Assembly (NCBI RefSeq): GCF_003634825.1
Contig: NZ_RBXD01000001.1
Coordinates: 394,501 to 458,500 of the forward strand
DNA from: Flavobacterium sp. 123
Lineage (GTDB): Bacteria > Bacteroidota > Bacteroidia > Flavobacteriales > Flavobacteriaceae
Reading direction: 5' to 3'
Length of the DNA: 64,000 nt
Numbering within the stretch: position 1 is the first letter of the stretch; every line of letters starts with the position of its first letter. This document shows, piece after piece, positions 43,840-53,261 of this stretch. The position numbers and the translations under genes are program-made. The notes beneath the pieces are model-generated. The model saw only the letters and a list, made by a program, of their open reading frames with translations. It had not been told where the DNA came from and searched no databases.

Positions 43840-45465
43840 TTAATTGGATTGTTTAATATCATCAAAGTAATAAATTGAGCCCGTGCCATTCACTCCAAAA
43901 TCTGGGAATAATATTACTCTATCATACAAATTAGCGGTACTAAAACCAGTAGCAGCTGCCAAATCGAATGTTAATACTTGCCACTCATTTGCGACTGTTG
44001 TAGTTGCTTCTACCTCAACAAAAACAGTTGGATTTCCATTTCCATCTTTTGGAGATGTAGAAACTTCCATTTTGTATAATATTTTAGCACCTACTTTTGG
44101 AGACCAAACTGCCACTTTAACTTTTGTGCCTTTTGTAAAATCAATTGGAGACTCTAAATTCAAACTAGCTCCAGCCCAAACTTGCGCTCCTGATGTTTTT
44201 TCTATTTTAACTACTTTGTCAGATACATTAAGTCCTGTCTTGTCTGGATTTGTAATAACAGCAGCTGGTATTGGTCCATAACCCGCATCTCCAAAACCAC
44301 TCCAGGTGTATGTCAAAGAACCAGCTTCAAAATCAATTGGCAATTCAATCAATTGTGAAGGTGTTTTATAGAAATAAATATTATCAATAAAAACACTTCC
44401 AGCAGCCCAAGGAGTTCCAACAAATTTTAATTGAAAAATATCAGCAACTGTCATTCCTTGACTTGTAAATGCAGAAATTGGAATATCAATACTCGTCCAT
44501 TGATTAGCAACAAGATCTTTTACAACCGGTTTTTCTCCATTGGTTTTACTGATTAAAGAAGTTTCAATTTTTGCTAAATCAGCAGTCCAAACATCCATAT
44601 GAAGATATTGCATATTAGAAACATTTATAGAAGTACCATCCGCTAATGCTATTCCCTGGTAACTTAAATTGATATAATTCAACATTTTATCACCATTCAA
44701 ATTAAATTCAGCCCAACTACTGCCTTGACCTGCTTGTCCCCAATCTGGGAAATAATTTGTACCTGCAACATCTGTATATTTTGAACTATAAATAGCAATC
44801 ACATCTCCTGCTTGTCTATTAGGCGGTGTAGGAGCTGATGTATTCGGTTTACTAACAAGAGTCACTGCAAAGTCCTCACTATACTCAATAGTTTTTATCG
44901 CAGCACTTTTTGCAACTACTCGTATAGTATACACTCCAGTGTTTTGATAAACATAAGAAACAGACTCTCCAATGTTAACCGAAATAGGATCTGGATTACC
45001 TGCTTCGCCAAAATACACATCATAAAACAAAGCAAAATCGGCAGTTGCAGTAACTGTTACTTTTTTAGAAACAGCCAAATCATTTGCAATAACAACCTCT
45101 AAATTTTCGGGTGCTTTAAATGACACTGTAATAATTTGGGTTACTTCTGTTCTTTTACCATTTAAAGTAACCCCAGTTGTTTTAACTTGATAAATACCTT
45201 CTTTATAGATGTGAGATATTGTTTCACCTGGATTAACATATCCTGATTCTGCGGTTCCATCACCATAATAGATTTCAAATCTTGTCACACCTTCTCCAGT
45301 AGGCAAGAACGTTACCTTTCCTGTGTTATCCTGCGTTACAGTGACTAATGTCGAAATATTTGTTGGAGCACCTATCGCATCTAAATTGATATCACTATTC
45401 TCATTTGAACAACCAATAAAAATGGTTAAAACAAAAAGACTTATTATTAATTTTAATTTTTTCAT
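43840..45465 (-). CDS. Surface glycan-binding lipoprotein with PKD domains
   Basis: About 541 residues from the ATG at 45465. The frame also opens at 45501, inside the SusD gene, but only the later start gives a lipoprotein signal (lipobox FIGC). Two PKD/Ig-like domains follow (about 25-110 and 110-205, e.g. RFEIYYGDGTAESGYV), and then two beta-sandwich domains (about 215-375 and 380-540) that resemble carbohydrate-binding modules. No catalytic motif. Gene order after susD is that of SGBP-B or SusE-like proteins, which bind the glycan at the surface. Confidence 0.8.
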   Translation of the reverse strand: MKKLKLIISLFVLTIFIGCSNENSDINLDAIGAPTNISTLVTVTQDNTGKVTFLPTGEGVTRFEIYYGDGTAESGYVNPGETISHIYKEGIYQVKTTGVTLNGKRTEVTQIITVSFKAPENLEVVIANDLAVSKKVTVTATADFALFYDVYFGEAGNPDPISVNIGESVSYVYQNTGVYTIRVVAKSAAIKTIEYSEDFAVTLVSKPNTSAPTPPNRQAGDVIAIYSSKYTDVAGTNYFPDWGQAGQGSSWAEFNLNGDKMLNYINLSYQGIALADGTSINVSNMQYLHMDVWTADLAKIETSLISKTNGEKPVVKDLVANQWTSIDIPISAFTSQGMTVADIFQLKFVGTPWAAGSVFIDNIYFYKTPSQLIELPIDFEAGSLTYTWSGFGDAGYGPIPAAVITNPDKTGLNVSDKVVKIEKTSGAQVWAGASLNLESPIDFTKGTKVKVAVWSPKVGAKILYKMEVSTSPKDGNGNPTVFVEVEATTTVANEWQVLTFDLAAATGFSTANLYDRVILFPDFGVNGTGSIYYFDDIKQSN

Positions 45466-45476
45466 AATACTGTTTT

Positions 45477-46955
45477 TTAATATCCAGGGTTTTGTGCCCA
45501 ATTTCCATTTGCGAATTGAATTTCCTCTATTGGAATAGGGAATAATTCATTTTTTCCTGCAACAAATCCATCAATTTCCTGAGCTGCTTTACCCGTTCTC
45601 ACTAAGTCAAAGAATCGATGTCCTTCGCCTACCAATTCTACTCTTCTTTCTGCCCAAATAAAGTCAGTCAAAGCTGCTCCTGACGCAGAAATATCATGAT
45701 TCACATCTCCAAAAGCACGACGACGAACTTGATTTAGATATCCTCTAGCTTTAGCATCATCTAATCCGCTTCTGTTGTAAGCTTCTGCTGCCATCAATAA
45801 AACATCTGCATAACGAATTGCTCTATAATTATTAGGATTCGTTAAATTCAAATCTCCTTGAGCATCAGCGCTTCTTTTTCTTGGAATGTATTTTCTATTA
45901 AAATATCCTGTGTGCTCATATCCTTCACCTGCCGAAGCACCTGTTGCTGCTGCCCAAGCTGCAATATCTAAAATGGTAACTGCTTCTCTGTTGTCTCCAA
46001 CTTCAAATGCGTCTACCACTTCTTGCGTAGGTACATTAAAACTAAAACCTGAGGTAAATAAACTTCCTGTATAATTTCTTGGACCACTAAAACCAACAGC
46101 TACATTACCCTCGCTACATTGTAAACATCCAAATCCAGCACCTTCTTTATCCGTATATTGGACTTCGAAAACGGATTCTAAACCATTTTCTCCTTCATCT
46201 TCAAAAATTGTATTGTAATCTGTTACTAGTGAATAGTTAGAACTTGAAATTACTCTTTCTAAAGTACTTGCCGCTTGAGTGAACTTATCTTGATACAAAT
46301 ATGCTTTTCCTAAAAGTGCAAGTGCAGCACCTTTAGTTGCTCTACCTTTTTGTGAAGGAATTGCAGCTAAGTTTTCGGAAGCAAAAATTAAATCTGCTTC
46401 GATTGATGCGTAAACATCCGCAACAGGTGAACGTGGAATTGTTTTTTCCTCTCCAGCACTAAATCGTTTATCTCCATTCATCGGAATTGGACCAAACCAT
46501 TTTACTAATTCAAAATGGTAATAGGCTCTAAGAAAACGAGCTTCAGCAATAATTTGATTTTTCCCTTCAAAATCTGTTCTGTCTTTGAACTCTAATATGT
46601 AGTTAGCTCTTTGTACTCCAGCAAACATCCAATTCCAAATGTCTCTCAAATTGCTATTAACTGGCGTGTGAATCATGTCATCGATTTGTTGAAAACCAAT
46701 TACATCTGTTTGGCTTTCTCCACCAGCTAATGTATTATCTGATGCAATTTCCCCTAACAAAACATTCACATAACTTGATTGCAAAAGATCATAAGCAGCA
46801 ATCAAAGCATTATCATAATCAGATTTAGAATTAAAATAATTCTCTGAATCGATAGAATAAACTGGATCACGATTTACAAATTCATCTGAACAGGAAATGG
46901 TGGTGGTTGATAAAATAGTTATCGTGGCTATGGTAATAAAAATATACTTTTTCAT
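45477..46955 (-). CDS. susD: SusD-like (RagB/SusD) nutrient-uptake lipoprotein
   Basis: 492 residues with lipobox TISC near residue 22. TPR-rich helical core with EARFLRAYYHFELVKWFGPIPM near 130-150, GAALALLGKAYLYQ near 210, and the C-terminal DFIWAERRVELVGEGHRFFDLVRTGKA typical of this family. SusD sits as a lid on the SusC barrel and binds glycans. It lies 11 bases after susC. Confidence 0.95.
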   Translation of the reverse strand: MKKYIFITIATITILSTTTISCSDEFVNRDPVYSIDSENYFNSKSDYDNALIAAYDLLQSSYVNVLLGEIASDNTLAGGESQTDVIGFQQIDDMIHTPVNSNLRDIWNWMFAGVQRANYILEFKDRTDFEGKNQIIAEARFLRAYYHFELVKWFGPIPMNGDKRFSAGEEKTIPRSPVADVYASIEADLIFASENLAAIPSQKGRATKGAALALLGKAYLYQDKFTQAASTLERVISSSNYSLVTDYNTIFEDEGENGLESVFEVQYTDKEGAGFGCLQCSEGNVAVGFSGPRNYTGSLFTSGFSFNVPTQEVVDAFEVGDNREAVTILDIAAWAAATGASAGEGYEHTGYFNRKYIPRKRSADAQGDLNLTNPNNYRAIRYADVLLMAAEAYNRSGLDDAKARGYLNQVRRRAFGDVNHDISASGAALTDFIWAERRVELVGEGHRFFDLVRTGKAAQEIDGFVAGKNELFPIPIEEIQFANGNWAQNPGY

Positions 46956-46966
46956 TTTAATATTAA

Positions 46967-49900
46967 TTAAAAATTAATGTTTAATCCTAACATATAGGTT
47001 CTTGGTATAGGATAAAAACCATAATCGATTCCTCCGCCAATAGGAGCTCCATTAGATGCTCCTGGGTCAAAGCCTTTGTATTTTGTAAACGTATAAAGGT
47101 TGTTAACGCCGGTATAGAATCTCAGCTTAGTCATTCCTATTTTTTCGGCTGTTTTCTGATTTAATGTATACCCCAGTTGAATGTTTTGGATTCTTAAATA
47201 AGAAGCATCTTCAACAAAATAACTAGACAAAACATTGTTAGCTGTAGCTCCGGTTGTAACTCTTGGAGTAGCATTAGTCGTACCTTGACCAGTCCATCTA
47301 TCAAGAACATAGTCTAAACGATTTGCGTCAGAAAGTGTTCTTTCATAATTTCTAATCATATCATTACCAACAGAAGCAAAAGTATATACTGCAAAATCTA
47401 TATTTTTATAATTCAACTGTAGATTGAAACCCATTGTTGCTGTTGGAATTGGATCTCCAATATTTGATCTGTCTTTAGTATCAATAACTCCATCGCCATT
47501 TATATCAACATAACGAATATCTCCAGGCGCAGCATTAGCACCTAAAGCAATTTGAGAAGGATGCGCATCAATTTCTGATTGATTTTGAAAAATTCCATCC
47601 ATTTTATATCCATAAAAATAACCTATTGGCTGACCTACTTCCATTCTTGAAGAAGCTGGCTGACCTACTCCAAATGATCCTCCTTCAATAAATCCTATTC
47701 CGTTATTTACTTCTAAGACTTCATTTTTAAGGAAGGTAATATTGTAGCCTGCACTCATAGAAAAAGTATCTGAAAATTTGTTTTTGTAATCAACAGAAAA
47801 CTCTAGACCTGAATTTCGTACGGTTCCAGCATTAATAGTAGGAGAACTAGCTCCTGGAGCAGCATTCCCAGTAATTCCCGAAACCGGTATGTTTGGTATT
47901 AACAAATCAGCTCTAGTATCAATAAAATAATCGGTAACAATAGACACTTTGTTATCCAATAATTTAAGGTCTAAACCAACATCAAATTTTCTAGCTTCTT
48001 CCCATTTAATATTAGGATTAGGCACTTGACCTGTAGCGGTTCCTGTTGCTAAAGCACCATCAAAAACATAAGTTCCTTCACCTGTTAACTGAGAAATGTA
48101 ACCATTATTAGGAATTTGATCGTTACCAAGGGTTCCATAACTAGCTCTTAATTTCATAAAGTTCACAACTTTAGCATCTCCATAAAAACCTTCGTCAGAA
48201 ATCACCCAACCTGCTGTAAAAGAAGGAAAGTAACCTACTCTATTCCCTGGTCCAAATTTTGTAGAAGCATCACGTCTTAACATAGCAGACAAAAGATATT
48301 TTCCTTTATAATCGTATTGCATTCTACCGAAATAAGAAAGTCTTCTTTCGTCATAGCTATACGAGCCATTTGTTTTAGCTTCTAATACGCCATTGGCTAA
48401 TGAAATATCAGCATAATCCCATGAATTATTTGGAACATCATATCCTGTAGCAAATAAACCATTACCCCATTGTTTGTATATGGTATTTCCTAGTGTGGCT
48501 GAAAAGTTATGACTATCCGCAATTTTTTTGGTATACGTTCCAAAAATATCAAAAGAGTAATCATTGTCGTTAACAGCTGATTGAGAAACAGAACTTCTTG
48601 CTACATCAAACACTTTTCCTCCATAACTAACTTGTTTTGCAAAATTTCTTGATTCACTATTAGAAGTATTGAATCCCATAGAACTCGAAAGTACAAAACC
48701 GTCAAAGAGTTTATAATCTAAACCAAAGTTTCCATTCAACTTTTTGAAATTATAATCATTATAAGTATTTGAAATCTGAGCTAATGGATTTATGATTTCT
48801 ATCCCTAATCCTGTAGTACTTGGCACTAATGTATAATCACCATTAGCATCATAAGGAGACAAAGTAGCTGGAGTATTCAATGCATTAAACAACACAGAAC
48901 CTAATCCGTTTTCATTCAATGATTTTCTATTGAAATATGTATAAATAACATTCGTTTTCAATTTCAATTTATCACTTAAATCAGCTCCTAAAGCGACTCT
49001 AGCCGTGTTTCTTAAGAACCCTGATTTACTGCCTCCTATAATCCCTTCTTGATCTAAGTGGGAACCACTGACAGCATAAGTTACCTTATCAGAACCACCT
49101 GTAATAGAAATATCATGATTTATTAAAGGTACACCACTTTTAAAAACCTCATTTTGCCAATTGGTTCCTTTTCCTAAACCTGACACAATTGGAATAGGGA
49201 TTGCTTTTCCGCCATTAGCATAACTTTCATTAAGCAACAAAGCATATTCTGTTGCATTTAATGTTGGAAGCGTTCTTGAAGTTTCTTGAAAACCAGTATA
49301 TGTATTGAAAGAAACTTTGGTCTTAGCATTTTTCTTTCCTGTTTTTGTAGTAACCAAGATGATACCATTAGCACCAATAGTACCATAAATAGCCGCTTGT
49401 GCATCTTTCAATACTGTAATAGATTCAATATCATTTGGGTTTAATAATCCTAGTTCACCTACATATCCATCAATAATAGTAGTTGGTCCATTTTGTCCGT
49501 TTGTTGCTATACCACGAATACGAATATCTAAAGCTGCTCCAGGAGCACCTGAAGTGGTGGTTACGTTCACACCAGAAACAGTTCCTTGTAAGGCTTGCTC
49601 TATTTTTACTGGTTTTAAAACATCCAATGTTTTACTATCCAAAACAGATACAGCTCCAGTTACCTGTCTTTTTTTCTGGCTACCATAACCAATAACTACT
49701 ACTTCATCTAATACCTTCGAATCTTCTTTTAATGAAATAACAATAGTATTACTGCTTGAGGTTACTTTATATTCAAAATTTTTGTAGCCCACATAAGAAA
49801 ATACAAGCGTAGTTCCTGACGAAACTCCTTTCAACATGAATTGTCCATCAAAATCCGTTATAGTACTTTTTTGGGAATTTTTAACTTGAACATTTACTCC

Positions 49901-50014
49901 AGGCAGAGGCAATCCCGAAGTTGTTTCTTTTACTACTCCGCCAATGTCATAACTTTGGGCAAAACCAAAAGTAGACAGAAGCAGAAAAATAATTAATAGA
50001 TAATTTGACTTCAT
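46967..50014 (-). CDS. susC: SusC-like TonB-linked outer membrane protein
   Basis: About 1015 residues from the ATG at 50014, which begins a good signal peptide (MKSNYLLIIFLLLSTFGFAQ); the longer frame start at 50086 adds 24 residues without signal character. A carboxypeptidase-like beta-sandwich (about 25-100), a plug with TonB box-like VLDEVVVIGYGSQ near 105, then LRIQNIQLGYTL and a C-terminal strand ending MLGLNINF. It imports oligosaccharides in a TonB-dependent way with SusD. The gene starts the glucan operon. Confidence 0.95.
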   Translation of the reverse strand: MKSNYLLIIFLLLSTFGFAQSYDIGGVVKETTSGLPLPGVNVQVKNSQKSTITDFDGQFMLKGVSSGTTLVFSYVGYKNFEYKVTSSSNTIVISLKEDSKVLDEVVVIGYGSQKKRQVTGAVSVLDSKTLDVLKPVKIEQALQGTVSGVNVTTTSGAPGAALDIRIRGIATNGQNGPTTIIDGYVGELGLLNPNDIESITVLKDAQAAIYGTIGANGIILVTTKTGKKNAKTKVSFNTYTGFQETSRTLPTLNATEYALLLNESYANGGKAIPIPIVSGLGKGTNWQNEVFKSGVPLINHDISITGGSDKVTYAVSGSHLDQEGIIGGSKSGFLRNTARVALGADLSDKLKLKTNVIYTYFNRKSLNENGLGSVLFNALNTPATLSPYDANGDYTLVPSTTGLGIEIINPLAQISNTYNDYNFKKLNGNFGLDYKLFDGFVLSSSMGFNTSNSESRNFAKQVSYGGKVFDVARSSVSQSAVNDNDYSFDIFGTYTKKIADSHNFSATLGNTIYKQWGNGLFATGYDVPNNSWDYADISLANGVLEAKTNGSYSYDERRLSYFGRMQYDYKGKYLLSAMLRRDASTKFGPGNRVGYFPSFTAGWVISDEGFYGDAKVVNFMKLRASYGTLGNDQIPNNGYISQLTGEGTYVFDGALATGTATGQVPNPNIKWEEARKFDVGLDLKLLDNKVSIVTDYFIDTRADLLIPNIPVSGITGNAAPGASSPTINAGTVRNSGLEFSVDYKNKFSDTFSMSAGYNITFLKNEVLEVNNGIGFIEGGSFGVGQPASSRMEVGQPIGYFYGYKMDGIFQNQSEIDAHPSQIALGANAAPGDIRYVDINGDGVIDTKDRSNIGDPIPTATMGFNLQLNYKNIDFAVYTFASVGNDMIRNYERTLSDANRLDYVLDRWTGQGTTNATPRVTTGATANNVLSSYFVEDASYLRIQNIQLGYTLNQKTAEKIGMTKLRFYTGVNNLYTFTKYKGFDPGASNGAPIGGGIDYGFYPIPRTYMLGLNINF

Positions 50015-50183
50015 AATTTTGTGTTTTTTGTGAGTTATAAAACTAATCGTAACTACATAATAATAGATTAAGATGAACCTCAACAAAAAACATACAATCT
50101 AAAAAAAACTAGATTTTATTTTTTTTCTTAAAAAAAACCTAAGAATTTAAGACAAAATTAAGAAGCTGACTTTTCATTAGGAA

Positions 50184-50218
50184 CAAAAAAACCACAACGA
50201 TAACGGTATTGTTGTGGT
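50184..50218 (-). terminator. Terminator of the regulator gene
   Basis: ACCACAAC (50191-50198) and GTTGTGGT (50211-50218) form an 8-bp stem; on the minus strand a T-run of 7 follows (50184-50190). It separates the regulator from susC, which therefore has its own promoter. Confidence 0.75.
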
Positions 50219-50252
50219 AATGTATAGTTTTATAAGCTGTAAAAGACTGTTC

Positions 50253-53054
50253 CTATACAGCCATAATATATTCAACTAGTCCTTGTTCATGCGATAACTC
50301 CATTTTTTTACGCAAACGATATCTTTTTATCTCTACGCTTCGAACCGAAATATTCAGCAAAGGAGCCACTTCTTTAGAGGAAAGATTCAGTCTCAAGTAG
50401 GCACATAGTCTTAAATCATTTGGAGTCAATGAAGGATGTGCTAGTTTTACCTTTTTCAAAAAGTCCTTATCTGCACTATCAAAGGCCTCTTTAAAAACAT
50501 TCCAAGAATCTTCTTCGGTTATATTTTTATTGATTGTTGTAATCACAGATTTGATGCTTCCACTACCTTCTTGTACGTTCTTTTTAAGATCATCTTTAAT
50601 AAAAGTCAGCAATTCATTTTTGCTATTCAAACTCATAGTGGAAACCGCTAATTCTCTGTTTTTTTCATCTACAACATTAGACAATTGCTCATTTCGGATT
50701 CGCATTAATTCCTGACTATTTTCAAGCTCTTTGATTTCTAATAAAAGATTGTTTTCTTCTATTAATTTTTCTTTTTGTTTATGATAATAGTTTTTGTAGG
50801 CTTTATGAATAAAACGAGCTACAATAAATCCCAACATCAAATAAAGCAAAAGTGCAACATTCGTTGCATACCAAGGTTTTAAAATCGTAAACGAATAAAC
50901 AGCTGTGTTCTCAAGTGGAGAATTTGCAAATTTTGCGCGCACTTTAAATGTATAATCTCCAGATGGTAGATTTTTAAAATTCACCGTGGATTTAGCGCCC
51001 CATTTGCTCCAATCATCCTGAAATCCTTCTAACAAATACTGGTATTCCGCATTAATATATTTATTAAATTCAGGGACTGTATAATTAAATGTTATGTTAT
51101 TTTCATCGTATTTAAAACAACCCTCATCCTCAATAGAATTGTCTTTAAAACTCTCATTCAATTTATTTGTTTCAATATTAGATATTGTAACCTTATAATT
51201 TTTAAAACTTAAGTCATTAACATTTAACACATAATATCCATCCGTAGTTCCTATCAAATAATTGGTATTCGAAATTTGAGTAACATTTTCAAATCCCAAC
51301 ATCGAATTTGTTAAGGAAGCTGGTATAGGAATAACATTTTGTTTCAACTGATTGCTTAATTTTCCTAATGAAAAATAATGGATATAATTTTTTGAAAACA
51401 ACCAAATTTTGTTTGAATCATCTACAATTAATTTACCCGAAGTATATTCATCTTTCTCAAAAACAGCACTTAACAATTTATCTTTTTCAAATTGTTTTGT
51501 TTTAGGATTCAATCTAAAAATACCCTCTTTATAGGCATAATAAATCGTATTATTATACTTATTCAAACTAGCATTTTTCCCTTTTGTGGGTGACGAAAAT
51601 GTCTTTACAGATTTGGTTTTATAAAATTTACTATCTAGCTGTATAACAAAAATGCCTTTGTATTCATGGCTTACATATACTTCTAAATCATTTGTGATTT
51701 CAAAATAACGTGACGAGGAGTTGAATCCTCTTATTTTATTTCTAAAAACCCATTGATTATTGTTTTTCATCAAAACAGAAATTCCCGAATAATTTCCTTG
51801 AAGTAAAAACTCTTTATGATTGGGAACAATCTTAAAATTCCATGTGCCAGAATTTGGAAAAATATTTTTGGCTGTACCATCTTCTATTACAAAAGTCCCA
51901 GAATCATGACCACAAAACAAAGTCCCATCATATTGAAATAAAGACCAAACTTGTCCCTTGGTACCGTTTATAAATTTAAATTCATCATTAGACTGGTAAT
52001 TTTTATAAAATAAGCCCTGGTTTGTACCAATGTATAACTTCCCATTATATAATCTTGAGGCATAAACCGTTCCTAAAATTCCCGTATCATCAACAAAACT
52101 TTTAATAGGTGACTGCAAATTGATACAGTTAATTCCATTGTCTAAACCAACCCAAAGATTCTTATCAGCATCCTCAAATAAAGATAGGGCTGTATTATTA
52201 CTTAACCCTTTATTTTGAGAAATATGATATTTCATTTTCCCCTCTTTAGTTAAAATAAAAATACCATTAGACACCGTTCCAAGTGCAAAACTACCGTCAG
52301 AAAGCATTTGACTACTATATACACTACTAGCCTCTATTGCGGAATCTGCATCTGTTGAAAATTTAGACAAACCTGTCCCTACGAGTTTATAAAAACCATT
52401 CAACTGAGTCTGAATCAAAAGTCCATCATCAATAGAAAAAATATTAACGATTCGGTTTGTCTTCAAAATGGGATGATTTGAAATCAAACGACCTCGCCCA
52501 TTCTCAATTTCGTAAAGACCGTCATTTATGGTTTGGAAATAAATAGAATTATTGGCTCTAAAAGATTTAACAATACTATTTCTAGGAGCGATAATTCTAA
52601 TATTTCTGTTTTTGGTATCATAAATATAAATCCTATTTAAAGATTGAAAAATAACGAACTGATCGTACTTCAAAACATTCCAAAACTGTTCATCATCTAG
52701 AATTTTGCTTTTAATAGTTCTACTGAGTGAAGTATATTTTAATTTACCATTAACTTGTCTAGTCCAAAAACCAAATTCCATGTAACATCCGGTATAAATT
52801 CTATCATTTATAACTTTAACCGAACGAATAATTGTTTCATTAGGCGATGGATAAAGTACCCAGTTAGAACCATTGAATTCTAGAAGACCTTCGTTATTTG
52901 CAAAATAAACATAGTGATTTTGATCTTGTGAAATCATCCAATTCTGATTTCCACCTCCATATGTTATAGGAGCATATTTTACAATTGGAGGCAACTCTTG
53001 AGAAAAAACAAAAGAAGATATCAATAAGAGTACAAAACAAAAAAGGTTTTTCAT
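50253..53054 (-). CDS. Membrane-anchored LuxR-type regulator with propeller sensor domain
   Basis: 933 residues. A signal peptide (to about residue 19) is followed by a two-component-regulator propeller of Reg_prop type repeats (e.g. NKGLSNNTALSLFEDADKNLWVGL) to about 600, a Y_Y_Y (triple tyrosine) domain near 655-735 (AEYQYLLEGFQDDWSKWG), a membrane segment near 740-760, a coiled coil (about 765-820), and a C-terminal LuxR HTH (about 880-930: LRLCAYLRLNLSSKEVAPLL, NISVRSVEIKRYRLRKKM). No histidine kinase or receiver domain is present, so it differs from classical hybrid two-component systems. It probably senses the glucan in the periplasm and controls the susC operon next to it. Confidence 0.88.
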   Translation of the reverse strand: MKNLFCFVLLLISSFVFSQELPPIVKYAPITYGGGNQNWMISQDQNHYVYFANNEGLLEFNGSNWVLYPSPNETIIRSVKVINDRIYTGCYMEFGFWTRQVNGKLKYTSLSRTIKSKILDDEQFWNVLKYDQFVIFQSLNRIYIYDTKNRNIRIIAPRNSIVKSFRANNSIYFQTINDGLYEIENGRGRLISNHPILKTNRIVNIFSIDDGLLIQTQLNGFYKLVGTGLSKFSTDADSAIEASSVYSSQMLSDGSFALGTVSNGIFILTKEGKMKYHISQNKGLSNNTALSLFEDADKNLWVGLDNGINCINLQSPIKSFVDDTGILGTVYASRLYNGKLYIGTNQGLFYKNYQSNDEFKFINGTKGQVWSLFQYDGTLFCGHDSGTFVIEDGTAKNIFPNSGTWNFKIVPNHKEFLLQGNYSGISVLMKNNNQWVFRNKIRGFNSSSRYFEITNDLEVYVSHEYKGIFVIQLDSKFYKTKSVKTFSSPTKGKNASLNKYNNTIYYAYKEGIFRLNPKTKQFEKDKLLSAVFEKDEYTSGKLIVDDSNKIWLFSKNYIHYFSLGKLSNQLKQNVIPIPASLTNSMLGFENVTQISNTNYLIGTTDGYYVLNVNDLSFKNYKVTISNIETNKLNESFKDNSIEDEGCFKYDENNITFNYTVPEFNKYINAEYQYLLEGFQDDWSKWGAKSTVNFKNLPSGDYTFKVRAKFANSPLENTAVYSFTILKPWYATNVALLLYLMLGFIVARFIHKAYKNYYHKQKEKLIEENNLLLEIKELENSQELMRIRNEQLSNVVDEKNRELAVSTMSLNSKNELLTFIKDDLKKNVQEGSGSIKSVITTINKNITEEDSWNVFKEAFDSADKDFLKKVKLAHPSLTPNDLRLCAYLRLNLSSKEVAPLLNISVRSVEIKRYRLRKKMELSHEQGLVEYIMAV

Positions 53055-53235
53055 TTATAATGGAATATTAATTTACTGTAAAACTAAAACTAAAAAAGTT
53101 TTCTTGTTGATGTAAAACCTATACATAAACTATACACATTAAAAATAGGTATTTTGAGCTTTCCTTTTTATTAAAAATGTATTTATCTATAAAATTTGTG
53201 AATTGTTGAACCCTTTTTCTCATCTGAAAATTGAC

Positions 53236-53243
53236 TACTTTTG
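53236..53243 (+). promoter_or_regulatory. -7 box TACTTTTG of uvrA
   Basis: Exact TAnnTTTG match, 18 bases before the uvrA start. A -33 box is not clear. Confidence 0.45.
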
Positions 53244-53261
53244 TAAAAATTAATTGTTTGT

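Noticed and set aside
45466..45501. N-terminal extension of the glycan-binding lipoprotein
   Set aside because: It lies inside the SusD gene end and would spoil the lipoprotein signal; the later ATG is better.
50015..50086. N-terminal extension of SusC
   Set aside because: The 24 extra residues do not look like a signal peptide, while the ATG at 50014 starts a clean one.
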